Positions 1-10,839 of a DNA stretch of 26,310 nucleotides are shown in pieces (position 1 is the first letter of the stretch; each line of letters begins with the position of its first letter). Source of the DNA: Rhodocyclaceae bacterium (lineage in GTDB: Bacteria > Pseudomonadota > Gammaproteobacteria > Burkholderiales > Rhodocyclaceae). The translations under genes were made by a program, and so were the position numbers. Location: NCBI GenBank assembly GCA_013821865.1, contig PNJM01000004.1:1-26310 (forward strand), written 5' to 3'. The notes below the pieces were generated by a model that was not told the origin of the DNA, made no database searches, and worked only from the letters and a program-made list of their open reading frames with translations.

Positions 1-177
1 GAAGAGCTTGGCGTTCATGGGCGGGCGCGGGCTGCCGTTGCCGCCATTCCCGCCGCCGCCCTTCTTGCCGAACAGGCCGGAAAGCCGGCGGTTGAAATCG
101 CGCCACAGGTCCTCGAGATCGGGCGGGCCCTGGTTCGATCCCTTGTTATTGCCCCACTGGGGGTCGTTGAGCGACAT
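1..177 (-). CDS. hflK: HflK, modulator of FtsH protease (N-terminal part only)
   Basis: The first 59 codons of HflK run off the left edge of the window. With HflC, HflK forms a membrane-anchored SPFH/band 7 complex that surrounds and modulates the FtsH protease. The visible part begins MSLNDPQWGN, followed by a polar stretch, a short helix with DLEDLWRDFN, and a Gly/Asn-rich linker, which is the usual cytoplasmic N-terminus of betaproteobacterial HflK. The membrane segment and SPFH domain lie outside the window. An in-frame ATG six codons upstream (position 195) is possible, but the family start favours 177. Neither start has a strong ribosome binding site. It lies 43 bases downstream of hflX, matching the conserved hfq-hflX-hflK-hflC order. 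Confidence 0.9.
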   Translation of the reverse strand, partial: MSLNDPQWGNNKGSNQGPPDLEDLWRDFNRRLSGLFGKKGGGGNGGNGSPRPPMNAKLF

Positions 178-220
178 GAGAATGCCAGTAATCATCGGAT
201 AAAAATCGAGAAAAAAAGAC

Positions 221-1345
221 TTAGGCGGCATCGGCCGCCGGGGCAAGGGGCCTGGCACGGTCCCGCGCCGCCTCGGCCAGGGCCTGCCGCAGCAGGTCGA
301 TCCCCGCGCCGGTTCTGGCGCTGAGACGGACGCGGATGATTCTACCATAGGCGTCCCGTTCGACTCCCGGGGCGGCGCCCGTGGCATCGATCTTGTTCCA
401 CACCAGTATCTGCGGCACGGCGCCGGCGCCGATTTCCTCCAGCACGCCGTTCACCGCCTCGATCTGCGCATCGCGGTCGGGGCTGGCCGAATCCACCACA
501 TGCAGCAGGATGTCGGCCGCTGCCGTTTCCTCCAGCGTGGCGTGGAAGGCTGCCACCAGCGAGTGAGGCAGGTCGCGGATGAAGCCGACCGTGTCGGACA
601 GGATGATCTGACCGGCGTCCTCGAGATAGAGCCGGCGCGAGGTGGTATCCAGCGTGGCGAAAAGCTGGTCGGCGGCATAGGCCCCGGCCTTGGTCAGCGC
701 GTTGAACAGCGTGGACTTGCCGGCGTTGGTGTAACCCGCCAGCGACACCGCCAGCATCTCGCGCCGCGTGCGGGCGCGGCGGCGCACGGCGCGCTGGCGC
801 CCGATCTGCTCCAGACGGTCTTTCAGCACCTTGACGCGTTTGCCGAGGAGGCGCCGGTCGGTTTCCAGCTGGGTCTCGCCCGGGCCGCGCAGGCCGATGC
901 CGCCCTTCTGCCGCTCGAGGTGCGTCCAGCCGCGCACCAGGCGCGTCGCCAGATGCTGCAGTTGCGCCAACTCGACCTGCAGCTTGCCCTCATGGCTCTT
1001 GGCGCGCTGGGCGAAGATATCGAGGATCAGGCTGGAACGGTCGATGACGCGGCAGTCCAGTTCCTTCTCAAGGTTGCGCTGCTGGGCGGCGGAAAGCTCG
1101 TGATTGAAAACGGCGATGTCGGCGCCGGCCCCACGGATGGCCTCCGCCACTTCGGCCACCTTGCCCTTGCCGGCATAGAACGCCGAATCGGGACGGTCGC
1201 GCCGACCCTGCACGATTGCAACGGTGGCGGCCCCGGCCGAGGCGACGAGCAGCTTCAACTCCTCCAGCCGCTCGGCGAAATCGCCCTGGCCGAAGTCAAG
1301 TTGCACGAGGACGGCTCGCTCGCCTTGGGCGGGACGTTCGAACAT
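221..1345 (-). CDS. hflX: GTPase HflX
   Basis: HflX is a ribosome-associated GTPase that binds the 50S subunit and splits stalled or heat-damaged ribosomes. Counting from the ATG at 1345, the HflX signature GGIGLRGPGETQLETDRR covers residues 148-165. The GTPase motifs follow: P-loop GYTNAGKS at 204-211, DTVGF at 251-255 and NKID at 317-320. The N-terminal half (about 10-190) is the HflX-specific nucleotide-binding and coiled-coil region. At 374 residues it is shorter than the E. coli protein of about 426, mostly at the C-terminus. A TTG directly before the ATG (1348) could also serve as start. It follows hfq by about 40 bases and is probably cotranscribed with it. Confidence 0.96.
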   Translation of the reverse strand: MFERPAQGERAVLVQLDFGQGDFAERLEELKLLVASAGAATVAIVQGRRDRPDSAFYAGKGKVAEVAEAIRGAGADIAVFNHELSAAQQRNLEKELDCRVIDRSSLILDIFAQRAKSHEGKLQVELAQLQHLATRLVRGWTHLERQKGGIGLRGPGETQLETDRRLLGKRVKVLKDRLEQIGRQRAVRRRARTRREMLAVSLAGYTNAGKSTLFNALTKAGAYAADQLFATLDTTSRRLYLEDAGQIILSDTVGFIRDLPHSLVAAFHATLEETAAADILLHVVDSASPDRDAQIEAVNGVLEEIGAGAVPQILVWNKIDATGAAPGVERDAYGRIIRVRLSARTGAGIDLLRQALAEAARDRARPLAPAADAA

Positions 1346-1385
1346 CAAGATCGGCAGGCGGCTGGCCTGCCGGGGACTGCATCCA

Positions 1386-1622
1386 TCAACCCTCGCTGTG
1401 CTCGTGCGGGATATTGACCGGCCGCGCCGGAACGACTGTGGAAATGGCGTGCTTGTACACCATCTGGGTGACGGTATTCTTCAGCAGCACGACGTACTGG
1501 TCAAACGACTCGACCTGCCCCTGCAACTTGATGCCGTTCACCAGGTAGATGGAGACCGGAATGTGCTCCCGGCGCAGCGTGTTGAGGAATGGGTCTTGTA
1601 ACAATTGCCCTTTGTTGCTCAT
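1386..1622 (-). CDS. hfq: RNA chaperone Hfq
   Basis: Hfq is the hexameric Sm-like RNA chaperone that pairs small RNAs with mRNAs and affects mRNA stability. The 78-residue product starts [19 protein letters not shown] and contains Sm1 (around [19 protein letters not shown]) and Sm2 with the YKHAIST motif, the proximal-face RNA-binding site. The C-terminal tail is short, as in other betaproteobacteria. A good ribosome binding site (AGAGGTG) lies 5 bases before the ATG. It sits 103 bases downstream of der and upstream of hflX. Its own promoter could lie in the der-hfq gap, but no convincing -35/-10 pair is visible there. Confidence 0.98.
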   Translation of the reverse strand: MSNKGQLLQDPFLNTLRREHIPVSIYLVNGIKLQGQVESFDQYVVLLKNTVTQMVYKHAISTVVPARPVNIPHEHSEG

Positions 1623-1725
1623 GGTGGCACCTCTAATTTATTGTTGCGACGACACTTTACTGGAATTTACGGGCCAGCGCCACCTGCCCCGGTAGAAAAC
1701 AGGCATAAAGCAATGAATGTCCGCT

Positions 1726-3054
1726 CTATGACTTCCTGTCGGCGTAAGGGTTCCGCGTCGTCCTGAATTCGACCCTGAGCGGGGTGCCCTTCAGCTTGAA
1801 GGCTTCCATGAAGGTACGCTCCAGGTAGCGCTTGTAGGAATCCGAGACGTGGTTCAGGGCATTGCCGTGAATGACGATGATGGGCGGGTTGTTGCCGCCC
1901 TGGTGGGCGAACCTGGGCTTGGGCCGGAAAATGCCGTGGCGCGGCGGCGCCTGCTTCTCGATCGCCGCCATCAGCAGGCGCGTAAGCTTCGGCGTCGGCA
2001 TCTTGATCATCGACGCGGCATAGGCGGCATCCACCGACTTCATCATGGGATTGATGCCCTCGCCCTTCAGCGCCGAGATGAAATGCGCGTTGGCGAAACC
2101 GAGGAAATTCAGCTTGCGCGCCATGTCCATCTTGAGGCGCTCGCGCCGGTAGTCGTCCACACAATCCCACTTGTTCACCGCGATCACCATGGCCCGCCCG
2201 GCCTCGACGCAGAAACCGGCGATGTGCGCATCCTGGTCGGAAATGTCCTGGCTGGCATCAACCACCAGCACCACGACGTTGGCCTCCTCGATGGACTGCA
2301 GCGTCTTGATGACGGAAAATTTCTCCACCGCCTCGAACACCTTGCCCTTGCGGCGCAGGCCGGCGGTATCGATCAGGGTGTATTTCCTGCCGTGGCGCTC
2401 GAAGGGCACGGCGATGGCGTCGCGCGTCGTGCCCGGCTGGTCGAAGGCGATGACGCGCTCCTCGCCCAGCAGCGTGTTGATGAGGGTCGACTTGCCGACG
2501 TTGGGCCGGCCCACCACGGCGATGCGCGGGCCTTCATCCTCTCTCGGCTCGTCTTGCGCCTCCGGAAACGGCGCCAGCGCCTCATCGACCAGGTCGCGCA
2601 CACCTTCGCCGTGGGCGGCGGAAATGACCAGTGGCTGGCCGCAGCCCAGCTCGTGGAATTCCGCCGCAACCATGTCGCGGTCCATGCCCTCGGCCTTGTT
2701 CACCACCAGCAGGAGCGGCCGGCCGCTGCGGCGCAGCCGCTCGGCAATGGCCCTGTCCTGAGCGGTCAGGCCGGCGCGGCCGTCCACGACGAACAGCAGC
2801 ATGTCGGCCTCGGCGATGGCCGCCTCGGCCTGCTGCGCCATCTCATGCATGATGCCGTCCCTGGCCGCAGGCTCGAAGCCGCCCGTATCGACGACGAGAT
2901 AAGGCCGGCTGCCCTGGCGGCCGTGGCCATAGTGGCGGTCGCGCGTCAGCCCCGGCATGTCCGCCACCAGTGCGTCGCGCGACTTGGTCAGGCGGTTGAA
3001 CAGGGTGGATTTTCCGACGTTGGGCCGGCCGACAATAACCAGTGTAGGTTTCAT
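1726..3054 (-). CDS. der: Ribosome biogenesis GTPase Der (EngA)
   Basis: Der is an essential tandem GTPase acting in maturation of the 50S ribosomal subunit. The two GTPase domains are clear. The first has GRPNVGKS at 9-16, DTGG at 56-59 and NKAE at 119-122. The second has GRPNVGKS at 182-189, DTAG at 229-232 and NKWD at 294-297. A C-terminal KH-like domain (about 350-442) follows. The length of 442 residues is normal. The start ATG overlaps the TGA of a small upstream ORF (ATGA at 3051-3054), so der translation may be coupled to it. The bamB-der order is conserved in beta- and gammaproteobacteria. Confidence 0.97.
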   Translation of the reverse strand: MKPTLVIVGRPNVGKSTLFNRLTKSRDALVADMPGLTRDRHYGHGRQGSRPYLVVDTGGFEPAARDGIMHEMAQQAEAAIAEADMLLFVVDGRAGLTAQDRAIAERLRRSGRPLLLVVNKAEGMDRDMVAAEFHELGCGQPLVISAAHGEGVRDLVDEALAPFPEAQDEPREDEGPRIAVVGRPNVGKSTLINTLLGEERVIAFDQPGTTRDAIAVPFERHGRKYTLIDTAGLRRKGKVFEAVEKFSVIKTLQSIEEANVVVLVVDASQDISDQDAHIAGFCVEAGRAMVIAVNKWDCVDDYRRERLKMDMARKLNFLGFANAHFISALKGEGINPMMKSVDAAYAASMIKMPTPKLTRLLMAAIEKQAPPRHGIFRPKPRFAHQGGNNPPIIVIHGNALNHVSDSYKRYLERTFMEAFKLKGTPLRVEFRTTRNPYADRKS

Positions 3055-3164
3055 TCCGTTTGCATTGCCTGTGGGCTCATCGACCCATTGAGAGCGAACT
3101 CGCGCTCCCTGACCTGGCGCTGAAACCGGGTATCGAAGAAGTCGACCGAATGGCTGTACGCCAT
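3051..3164 (-). CDS. Small ORF resembling the N-terminus of a SAM methyltransferase (possible remnant)
   Basis: A 37-codon ORF fills the bamB-der gap exactly. It starts 5 bases after the bamB stop codon, and its TGA overlaps the der ATG. The first 26 residues ([20 protein letters not shown], then REFALN) resemble, from memory, the beginning of class I SAM-dependent methyltransferases of betaproteobacteria, which usually continue with NPF and the SAM-binding glycine motif. Here the sequence leaves the family after FALN, adds about 11 unrelated residues and stops. It may be a leftover of an internally deleted gene that still supports translational coupling to der, or a small protein, or chance. 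No strong ribosome binding site is visible. Confidence 0.4.
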   Translation of the reverse strand: MAYSHSVDFFDTRFQRQVREREFALNGSMSPQAMQTE

Positions 3165-3169
3165 CACGC

Positions 3170-4321
3170 CTAGTTCGCCGTCAGCGCATACAGCCCGCCG
3201 TTGCGCGTCTGCACGAGAAAGCCCCGCTCGAGGCGCTGCGGTTCGGCGGCGATGGCGCCGCCATCCGTGCTGAAGCGTGCCGCGAAGGAACCGTCGTCGC
3301 GACCGAGCAGGTGCACGACGCCCTGGTAGTCGCCGACGGCGACATGGCTGCCAAGGGCAATGGGACGGCTCACCTGACGCATGAAGAGCTTGTCCTGCTT
3401 CCACAGGCTGGCACCGTTGCTGCGGTCCACGGCATGCACCGCGCCCTTGTCGTCAGTCACGTAAACATGGCGGGCATCGACATCCAGGCCGGAGACCGAG
3501 GACATGTCGCGCGACCAAAGGTGATTGCCCGAGGCCAGGTCGAAGCAGGCCACGCGCCCCTGGTAGGCGGCGGCGCACACTTCGCGCCCGGAGACCACCG
3601 GCGAGCTGGTGACGTCGGCCACCCGCTCCAGCTCGGTTGCGCCCTTCGGCAGCGCCACCGTCGCCTCCCAGGTGGCAGCGCCGTTGTTCATGGCGATGGC
3701 GACCAGCTTGCCGCCGGGAAAGCCGGCAAGCAGCGCCTTGCCGGCGATGACGACGCCGGCATTGGTGCGCAGGCTGAGCGCCGGCGTGCTGCGCTGGTAT
3801 ACCCAGCGCCGCTTGCCATCCGCAGCATCGAGGCCGAAGATGCGGTTGTCGCCGCTCCGCACGATCACCAGCCCCTCGGCCACCGCCGGAGCGGCGAGCA
3901 CTTCCGAGCTGACGCGCGCTTTCCATTTTTCCCTGCCCTGCGCATCGAAGGCCAGCACTTCGCCCTTCGGGGTGCCGACCACAACCAGGCTGCCGTCGCT
4001 GCCGACGCCGCCGGAGATCTGCTGGCCGGCGCTGACGCGCCATGCCTGGGTGCCATTGTCGTAGCGTGCCAGCGTGCCGTCCTGCGCAGCCGCATAGACG
4101 CTGGTACCGACGACCACCGGCGTCAGCACATAATTTCCAGAGCTGCCCACGCTCGCCTGCCACTGGATACGCAACTCGGCGCTCGGCTTGATGGCATCGA
4201 GTTCGGCGGGCTTGATCTTCGGAGCGCTGGAGAACCAGTTCACCGGGTTGATCTTTTCCATCGTCGAACAGCCGGAGAGGGCTGCCACGAGAACGGTTCC
4301 GGCAAGAGCGGTGCGCATCAT
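3170..4321 (-). CDS. bamB: Outer membrane assembly lipoprotein BamB
   Basis: BamB is the beta-propeller lipoprotein of the BAM complex, which folds beta-barrel proteins into the outer membrane. The N-terminus is a lipoprotein signal with lipobox LSGC (lipidated Cys18), followed by the family-typical [12 protein letters not shown] stretch. The rest (about 45-383) is a PQQ-like WD propeller with repeating blocks ending in Trp, such as LRIQWQ, ATWEA, NHLWSR and ASLWKQ. The length of 383 residues is normal. The ATG at 4319-4321 overlaps the yfgM stop codon (ATGATG), giving a 4-base overlap. A second ATG follows immediately and could also be used. Confidence 0.96.
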   Translation of the reverse strand: MMRTALAGTVLVAALSGCSTMEKINPVNWFSSAPKIKPAELDAIKPSAELRIQWQASVGSSGNYVLTPVVVGTSVYAAAQDGTLARYDNGTQAWRVSAGQQISGGVGSDGSLVVVGTPKGEVLAFDAQGREKWKARVSSEVLAAPAVAEGLVIVRSGDNRIFGLDAADGKRRWVYQRSTPALSLRTNAGVVIAGKALLAGFPGGKLVAIAMNNGAATWEATVALPKGATELERVADVTSSPVVSGREVCAAAYQGRVACFDLASGNHLWSRDMSSVSGLDVDARHVYVTDDKGAVHAVDRSNGASLWKQDKLFMRQVSRPIALGSHVAVGDYQGVVHLLGRDDGSFAARFSTDGGAIAAEPQRLERGFLVQTRNGGLYALTAN

Positions 4322-4986
4322 TTGTCTCCGAGGGCGTCCGCCTTGATTTGCAGCAGGCCGCGATAGCCGGTCTCGCGCCCGGCCTGGGCACCCGCCGCCT
4401 TCTGCGCGCTATCCAGCTTGTCGAGCGCGGCCTGGTAGGCAGCCCTGGCTTCGGCCTTCTTGCCCTGGGTGGCGAGGATGTCGCCCCGGAGTTCGGCAAA
4501 GCGCGGCGCAAAAGCGGCAACCGGCTCGCCGCCGAGCAGCTTGAGTGCCTCGTCGGCGGCCTTTTCATCGAACAGTACATGCGCCAGGCGCAGGCGGGCC
4601 AGGTCGCGCATCTCGGCATCGCGCGCCTTGTCGGCGACCCATTGCAATTGCGCCTTGGCCGTCTTGAGATCGCCCGTGTCAAACTGCAGCCGCGCCGAAG
4701 TCAGGGCGGCCATGGCGGCGTAGGCAGTGCCGGGAAACTTCTCGGTGAGTTCGCCGGCGGCTTCACGCGCCTTCTTTGCGTCGCGCTCGGCGGCAGCTTT
4801 CTGCACAGCGGCGTAGATGGCACCCGCCTGCCCCGCCTGGTCGCGCTGATACCAGCGCCAGAACTGCCAGCCGGACAGCGAGACGAGCACGATCAGCAAC
4901 GCCGCCAGGACGCGGGTGCCGTACATGCGCCACCAGGTCTTCAGTTCCGATATTTGTTCCTGTTCTTCCAGATCAAACGCCGCCAT
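4318..4986 (-). CDS. yfgM: YfgM-family tetratricopeptide inner-membrane protein
   Basis: YfgM is an inner-membrane protein with a periplasmic TPR-like domain that works with PpiD at the SecYEG translocon to help secreted proteins fold. The 222-residue product has a short cytoplasmic N-terminus ([20 protein letters not shown]), one membrane helix at about 24-43, and an Ala/Lys/Leu-rich helical repeat region to the end. The reading frame stays open upstream to 5145, but the start at 4986 is chosen because homologues begin with MA-DLEEQEQ, and longer forms would read deep into hisS. It overlaps the hisS end by 14 bases and bamB by 4, in the conserved hisS-yfgM-bamB-der order. Confidence 0.93.
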   Translation of the reverse strand: MAAFDLEEQEQISELKTWWRMYGTRVLAALLIVLVSLSGWQFWRWYQRDQAGQAGAIYAAVQKAAAERDAKKAREAAGELTEKFPGTAYAAMAALTSARLQFDTGDLKTAKAQLQWVADKARDAEMRDLARLRLAHVLFDEKAADEALKLLGGEPVAAFAPRFAELRGDILATQGKKAEARAAYQAALDKLDSAQKAAGAQAGRETGYRGLLQIKADALGDK

Positions 4987-6277
4987 TGTCTTCTTCCCCA
5001 AAAAGCAGATAGCCGATTTCATCGGCAAGTTGTTCGAGCGCCACGCGCTTCTGTTCGCTTGCCTCGCGCAGAGGCTTGACCGTCGCCTCGCCCGCCCGCG
5101 CCTCGTCGTCGCCGATGATGATCGCCGCCAATGCGCCGGAAGCATCGGCGCGCTTCATCTGCGACTTGAAGCTGCCGCCGCCGCAGTGGAGCAGCACGTC
5201 GAAGCCGGCATCGCGCAACTGCTCGGCGGTGCGGAAGGCCGGGCCCTGCGCCTCGGCGCCCTGGTGTACGAGATAGACGTCGGGCGCCATGCGCGCCGCC
5301 TGCGCCGCTTCCTCGCCGTGCTCCTCGTGCAGCAGTGCAACCAGGCGCTCGATGCCCATGGCGAAGCCGCAGGCCGGCGCGGGCTTGCCGCCGAGCTGCT
5401 CGACCAGACCGTCGTAGCGCCCGCCGGCGCAGACCGTGCCCTGCGCGCCGAGCTTGTCGGTGATCCACTCGAACACGGTGAGGTTGTAGTAGTCCAGCCC
5501 GCGCACCAGGCGCGGATTGATGCGGTACGGGATGCCGGCGTCCTTGAGGAGCGCCTGCACGCCGCCGAAGTGGTCGAGCGATTCGTCGCCGAGAAAATCC
5601 ATGAGGCGCGGCGCGCCCTCGATGATCCCCTGCATGGCCGGGCTCTTGCTGTCGAGGATGCGCAGCGGGTTGCTGTGCAGGCGGCGCCGGGCATCGGTGT
5701 CGAGCGCGTCGCCGTGCCCCTCAAGGTAGGCGATCAGTTCGGCACGGTGGCGGCCGCGTTCGGCGCCCGATCCGAGCGAGTTGATCTCGAGGCGGATGCC
5801 GGTGAGGCCGAGATCGTCCCACAGCCGCGCGCACATGAGGATGTGCTCGGCGTCGATGTCCGGCCCGGGAAAGCCGAGCGCCTCGATGCCGAACTGGTGG
5901 AACTGGCGGTAGCGGCCTTTCTGCGGCCTTTCATGGCGGAACATCGGCCCGGCGTACCACAGGCGCTGCGGGCTGCCGTAGAGCAGGTTGTGCTGGATCG
6001 CCGCGCGCACGCATGAGGCGGTGCCTTCCGGGCGCAGCGTGAGCGGCTCGCCGTTGAGGGAATCGACAAAGGAATACATTTCCTTCTCGACGATGTCGGT
6101 CACTGCGCCGATGGCGCGAGCGAAGAGCGGCGTCGGCTCGATCACGGGCATGCGGATGGGGCGGTAGCCGTAGGCGCGCAGCCAGCCGCGCACGGTGTCC
6201 TCGAACCGCTCCCACAGCTCGGCCTCGTCGGGCAGGATGTCGTTCATCCCGCGGATGGCTTGTATCGTTTGTGTCAT
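4973..6277 (-). CDS. hisS: Histidine--tRNA ligase
   Basis: This class II aminoacyl-tRNA synthetase charges tRNA-His. Visible motifs are the N-terminal [10 protein letters not shown] segment, motif 2 ([14 protein letters not shown], 113-126), the histidine-binding signature LVRGLDYY (257-264) with AGGRYDGL (284-291), and motif 3 (GFAMGIERL, 304-312). The C-terminal anticodon-binding domain covers about 330-425. The length of 434 residues is normal. The start is 12 bases after the ispG stop codon. This is the genuine synthetase rather than the regulatory paralogue HisZ, because the full catalytic motifs and anticodon-binding domain are present. Confidence 0.98.
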   Translation of the reverse strand: MTQTIQAIRGMNDILPDEAELWERFEDTVRGWLRAYGYRPIRMPVIEPTPLFARAIGAVTDIVEKEMYSFVDSLNGEPLTLRPEGTASCVRAAIQHNLLYGSPQRLWYAGPMFRHERPQKGRYRQFHQFGIEALGFPGPDIDAEHILMCARLWDDLGLTGIRLEINSLGSGAERGRHRAELIAYLEGHGDALDTDARRRLHSNPLRILDSKSPAMQGIIEGAPRLMDFLGDESLDHFGGVQALLKDAGIPYRINPRLVRGLDYYNLTVFEWITDKLGAQGTVCAGGRYDGLVEQLGGKPAPACGFAMGIERLVALLHEEHGEEAAQAARMAPDVYLVHQGAEAQGPAFRTAEQLRDAGFDVLLHCGGGSFKSQMKRADASGALAAIIIGDDEARAGEATVKPLREASEQKRVALEQLADEIGYLLFGEEDNGGV

Positions 6278-6289
6278 GGAAAAATCAGG

Positions 6290-7536
<1,247 letters not shown>

Positions 7537-7537
<1 letters not shown>

Positions 7538-8364
7538 TATTCGAGCGTCAGCCGCGCCACTTCAACCCGGGTGTGCGGCCCGAGATCGACCGGCTGGTCG
7601 TTGTATTGCAACCGAACGTAGCTGGCATTGCCGACCACCAGCTGGAAGGGCGAACGCCCCTCGACCACTTGCGTCGTGCCTTTCGGGTTCATCTGCGAGA
7701 AGATGGTGCGGCCGGTAGCGTCCCTTATTTCGACCCAGGAGTCGGCATCAAAACTGAAGACGAGCTGGCGCGCGCCCGGCCTGCTTGCCGGCGGCGCAGC
7801 CGGCACAGCGGCCGGCGCCTCGGCCAGCGGCGCCGGCACGACAGCAGCGAGCGGCTGCGCCAGGGGCTGCACTATCTGCGTCTGCTCCGACGACGGCTTC
7901 AGGACAGCCGGAACATCGCTGTACGGTTTGAGCAGCGCACCGAGGTCGACGACGTTGAAATACAGGGCCACGGCGATGCCCAGCAGCGTCAAGGCGAACA
8001 GCGTTGCGGCGACCGTCCCCTTGCCCTGGCGGTCGGCACCGCTCGGCATGCGCACGCCCGAATCGGCCGGCGCGGACAACTCGGCGGCGGGCAGCGCCGT
8101 TCTCGCTTCAAGGGCGGCAATCACCTGGGCTGCGTCGATCTTGAGCAGTTTGGCGTAATTGCGGATGAAGCCGCGGATGAAGGTGGCGCCGGACAGGCGT
8201 GAATAGTCCTCGGCTTCGACCGCCTCGATCTGGCGCGGACTCATCTTGAGGGAAGCAGCCGCCTCGGCCAGGCTCATGCCGCGCGCCTCACGTGCCTGGC
8301 GCAGCAGCGCGCCCGGTCCCGGAGATTCCGCTGCCGGCGCTTCGAGGCTTACGCTCCCGGTCAC
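7537..8364 (-). CDS. rodZ: RodZ-like cytoskeletal helix-turn-helix membrane protein
   Basis: RodZ links the MreB cytoskeleton to the elongation machinery and maintains rod shape. The 275-residue protein has an Xre-type helix-turn-helix domain at about 18-78 ([17 protein letters not shown]), a basic segment, one membrane helix at about 117-137, an Ala/Pro-rich periplasmic linker, and a C-terminal DUF4115 domain at about 198-273 ([17 protein letters not shown]). The start is GTG, inside a GTGA overlap with the pilW stop codon. The HTH domain in this family mostly binds MreB, although a DNA-binding role cannot be excluded. Position between pilW and ispG is conserved in betaproteobacteria. Confidence 0.93.
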
Positions 8365-9143
8365 TCGTATTTCCCCTGCATCAGTGCCTGATGCTGCGGC
8401 GTGCCGGCGAACTTGCGTCGCAATTGCGAAGAGAAGCCGGCTTCGGCCTGGCGGTCGCCGATCTTCCTCTCGATGCGCAATGCCAGCCAGAGCGACTCGG
8501 CATTCGGCTCGTTGAGGCGATGAACCTCAGCGATGTAATTCTTGGCGTTGAAATAGTTGCCGCGGCGGTAGGCAATGTCGGCAAGGTGAAAAATGGCCTG
8601 GGCATTACTGCCATCCGCCATTGCCGCGCGCTGGAAGTACTCCTCGGCGGCCTTGTCATCCTTCAGGCGCAGCGAGCACAGGCCGGCGTTGGTGTAGGAA
8701 CGGGTTGGCGTCTTGTAGAGGGCGTTTTTCACGGCCGTCAAGAATTCCCGGATGCCCTCCTGCTCGCGACCGTTCTGGCAGAGGAACAAGCCGTAGTTGT
8801 TGGCAATATCGGGGTCGCCAGGAGCAAGGCGGCTGGCCCGCTCGAAGTTCGACAGTGCCTGCGCATTCTCCTGCAAGGACATGTGGACCAGGCCCAACAG
8901 GTTATAGGCCGGTGCATAGCCCGGATCCGATTCAATGGCAACGCGCGCTTCCTGCAAGGCGACGCCCATGTTGCCGGCCTGGAAGTAAGCCATGCCCAGT
9001 TCGGAATGCGCCTTGGCACGGGCCTGGGCATCACCCATCGTGGTTTGCTCCGATACCGGCAGTTCGGAGGCCGACTGCCGGGAAGGACTGCCGGCGCAAC
9101 CGGCAACGAATGCGGCGAGCAGAACCAGGTTGGCTCGTTTCAA
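8361..9143 (-). CDS. pilW: Type IV pilus biogenesis/stability lipoprotein PilW (PilF)
   Basis: PilW/PilF is the outer-membrane TPR lipoprotein that pilots PilQ secretin assembly for type IV pili. The 260-residue product has a lipoprotein signal with lipobox VAGC (Cys16), followed by about six TPR units (for example [20 protein letters not shown], then [21 protein letters not shown]). The start is a TTG at 9143. It is preceded by GGAG 8 bases upstream and overlaps the rlmN stop as TTGA. No ATG is suitably placed, and upstream in-frame codons lie inside rlmN. Only this pilus gene is in the window, so other pil genes must be elsewhere. Confidence 0.93.
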   Translation of the reverse strand: MKRANLVLLAAFVAGCAGSPSRQSASELPVSEQTTMGDAQARAKAHSELGMAYFQAGNMGVALQEARVAIESDPGYAPAYNLLGLVHMSLQENAQALSNFERASRLAPGDPDIANNYGLFLCQNGREQEGIREFLTAVKNALYKTPTRSYTNAGLCSLRLKDDKAAEEYFQRAAMADGSNAQAIFHLADIAYRRGNYFNAKNYIAEVHRLNEPNAESLWLALRIERKIGDRQAEAGFSSQLRRKFAGTPQHQALMQGKYE

Positions 9144-10261
9144 GATGCAGTCTCCGCGATGGAAATCGTGCGTTTTTGCCGGCGCTGCGTGCGATCCTGC
9201 ACCTGGCCGGCCAGTTGGCCGCAGGCGGCATCGATGTCGTCCCCGCGCGTCTTCCGCGTCGTCGTAATGATGTGAGCCTGCACCAGAATTTCGACAAAGC
9301 GGCGCATGCGCGCAGCGGACGAGCGCCGGAACCCGGAATCCGGGAAGGGGTTGAAGGGAATCAGGTTGAGCTTGCACGGGACGTCGCGCACCAGGCGAAC
9401 CAGTTCGCGCGCGTGCTCCTCTGAATCGTTGATGCCTTCGAGCATGACATACTCGAAGGTGACGAAGTCGCGGGGCGACTTCTCCAGGTAGCGCTTGCAG
9501 GCTGCCATCAGTTTGGCCAGCGGATACTTGGTGTTGATCGGCACCAGGCGGTCGCGCAGCGCATCGTTCGGCGCGTGCAGCGAGATCGCCAGCGCAACCG
9601 GGCAATCATTGCCCAGCCGGTCCATGGCCGGCACGATGCCCGAAGTGGACACGGTGACGCGCCGGCGCGACAGGCCATAGGCGTTGTCGTCGAGCATGAG
9701 CCTGAGCGCGGTGACGGTGTTGTCGTAGTTCGCCAGCGGCTCGCCCATGCCCATCAGAACGACGTTGCTGATGATGCGACCGTCTTCCGCATCGTCATCG
9801 GGTTTCTGTGCGCTGCGGAAGTCGCCCAGCGCCTTCTTCGCCCACCAGAGCTGGCCGACGATCTCGCCCGCGGTCAGGTTGCGGTTGAAGCCCTGCTTCC
9901 CGGTGGAACAAAAAGCGCAATCCAGCGCACAGCCCGCCTGCGTCGAAATGCACAGCGTGCCCCGATTTTCCCCGGGAATGAACACCGTCTCGACCGCGTT
10001 GCCGTTGCCGACGTCGAGCAGCCACTTGCGCGTGCCGTCGGCGGCCGTCGAATCGCCGACTACCTGCGGCGCGCGCACTTCGGCCAGCTCGGCCAGGCGC
10101 GCGCGCAGGCTTCTGGCGACATCGGTCATGCGTTCGCAATCGTCCTCCCCGAACTGATGCACCCAGCGCAGCACCTGCTTCGCGCGAAACGGCTTTTCGC
10201 CCATTTCCGCGAACCAGGCCGTCAGGCCGGCGGCATCGAAATCGAGAAGGTTGATCTTCAT
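9140..10261 (-). CDS. rlmN: Dual-specificity RNA methyltransferase RlmN
   Basis: RlmN is a radical SAM enzyme that methylates C2 of A2503 in 23S rRNA and of A37 in some tRNAs. The radical SAM cluster motif CALDCAFC gives Cys111, Cys115 and Cys118. Cys104 (TLCISTQAG) and Cys347 (DIDAACGQL) correspond to the two further conserved cysteines, Cys347 being the methyl-carrying one. [11 protein letters not shown] (171-181) is the SAM-binding GGE-type motif. An acidic insert (about 153-161, PDDDAEDGR) is slightly unusual. The length of 373 residues is normal. It starts 5 bases after the ndk stop codon and its own TGA overlaps the pilW TTG start. Confidence 0.97.
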   Translation of the reverse strand: MKINLLDFDAAGLTAWFAEMGEKPFRAKQVLRWVHQFGEDDCERMTDVARSLRARLAELAEVRAPQVVGDSTAADGTRKWLLDVGNGNAVETVFIPGENRGTLCISTQAGCALDCAFCSTGKQGFNRNLTAGEIVGQLWWAKKALGDFRSAQKPDDDAEDGRIISNVVLMGMGEPLANYDNTVTALRLMLDDNAYGLSRRRVTVSTSGIVPAMDRLGNDCPVALAISLHAPNDALRDRLVPINTKYPLAKLMAACKRYLEKSPRDFVTFEYVMLEGINDSEEHARELVRLVRDVPCKLNLIPFNPFPDSGFRRSSAARMRRFVEILVQAHIITTTRKTRGDDIDAACGQLAGQVQDRTQRRQKRTISIAETAS

Positions 10262-10266
10262 GCAGC

Positions 10267-10692
10267 TCAGCGCGAATAGACTTCCATCGCCGGGAAAAAA
10301 TAGGCAATCTCGACGGCTGCGGTTTCGGGGGCGTCGGAGCCGTGCACTGCGTTGGCGTCGATACTTTGGGCAAAGTCGGCGCGGATGGTTCCCGCGGCAG
10401 CCTTTTTCGGATCGGTGGCGCCCATCAGGTCGCGGTTCTTGGCGATGGCGCCCTCGCCTTCCAGCACCTGGATCATCACCGGACCGGAGATCATGAACTC
10501 GACCAGGTCCTTGAAAAAGGGGCGCTCGCGGTGCACGGCGTAGAAGCCCTCGGCGTCGGCGCGCGAAAGATGCTTCATCTTCGCCGCGACGATCTTGAGG
10601 CCATTCGTCTCGAAGCGCGAATAGATCTTGCCGATCACATTTTTTGCCACGGCATCGGGTTTGATGATCGACAGGGTACGTTCAATAGCCAT
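10267..10692 (-). CDS. ndk: Nucleoside diphosphate kinase
   Basis: Ndk transfers the gamma phosphate from ATP to nucleoside diphosphates and balances NTP and dNTP pools. The protein is 141 residues, the family norm. It starts [15 protein letters not shown] and carries the active-site signature [12 protein letters not shown] with phosphoacceptor His117. A GGAG sequence lies 6 bases before the ATG. It is the first gene of the minus-strand housekeeping cluster, with a candidate promoter 59 bases upstream. The dctM terminator isolates it from the TRAP genes behind it. Confidence 0.98.
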   Translation of the reverse strand: MAIERTLSIIKPDAVAKNVIGKIYSRFETNGLKIVAAKMKHLSRADAEGFYAVHRERPFFKDLVEFMISGPVMIQVLEGEGAIAKNRDLMGATDPKKAAAGTIRADFAQSIDANAVHGSDAPETAAVEIAYFFPAMEVYSR

Positions 10693-10750
10693 CTAAAGCT
10701 CCAAAATCAACGGGTTGAAAACCGACATTGCAAATCGTGTTTAACGCGTT

Positions 10751-10779
10751 ATTTTATCAGCAAAATCCCGATCTGTCCC
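10751..10779 (-). promoter_or_regulatory. Candidate sigma70 promoter for ndk and downstream genes
   Basis: Read on the minus strand, GGGACA (10774-10779; four of six -35 consensus bases) and TAAAAT (10751-10756; five of six -10 bases) are separated by 17 bases. The site lies in the only non-coding stretch before ndk, just after the dctM terminator, which is where the cluster needs a promoter. The call rests on consensus match alone. Confidence 0.4.
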
Positions 10780-10794
10780 TGCGCGTCCGTCCAC

Positions 10795-10820
10795 AAAAAA
10801 GCCCGGCCGGAGCCGGGCTT
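10795..10820 (-). terminator. Rho-independent terminator of dctPQM
   Basis: On the minus strand a perfect 9-base stem (AAGCCCGGC/GCCGGGCTT) with loop TCCG is followed by an uninterrupted run of six T. It starts 20 bases after the dctM stop codon and ends the TRAP transporter transcript before the ndk promoter. Confidence 0.9.
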
Positions 10821-10839
10821 GCCATGCGGGCCGGTACCG

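Noticed and set aside
1638..1700. 22-codon minus-strand ORF in the der-hfq gap (MPVFYRGRWRW...)
   Set aside because: It has no ribosome binding site and no recognisable similarity, and the gap more likely holds the hfq leader.
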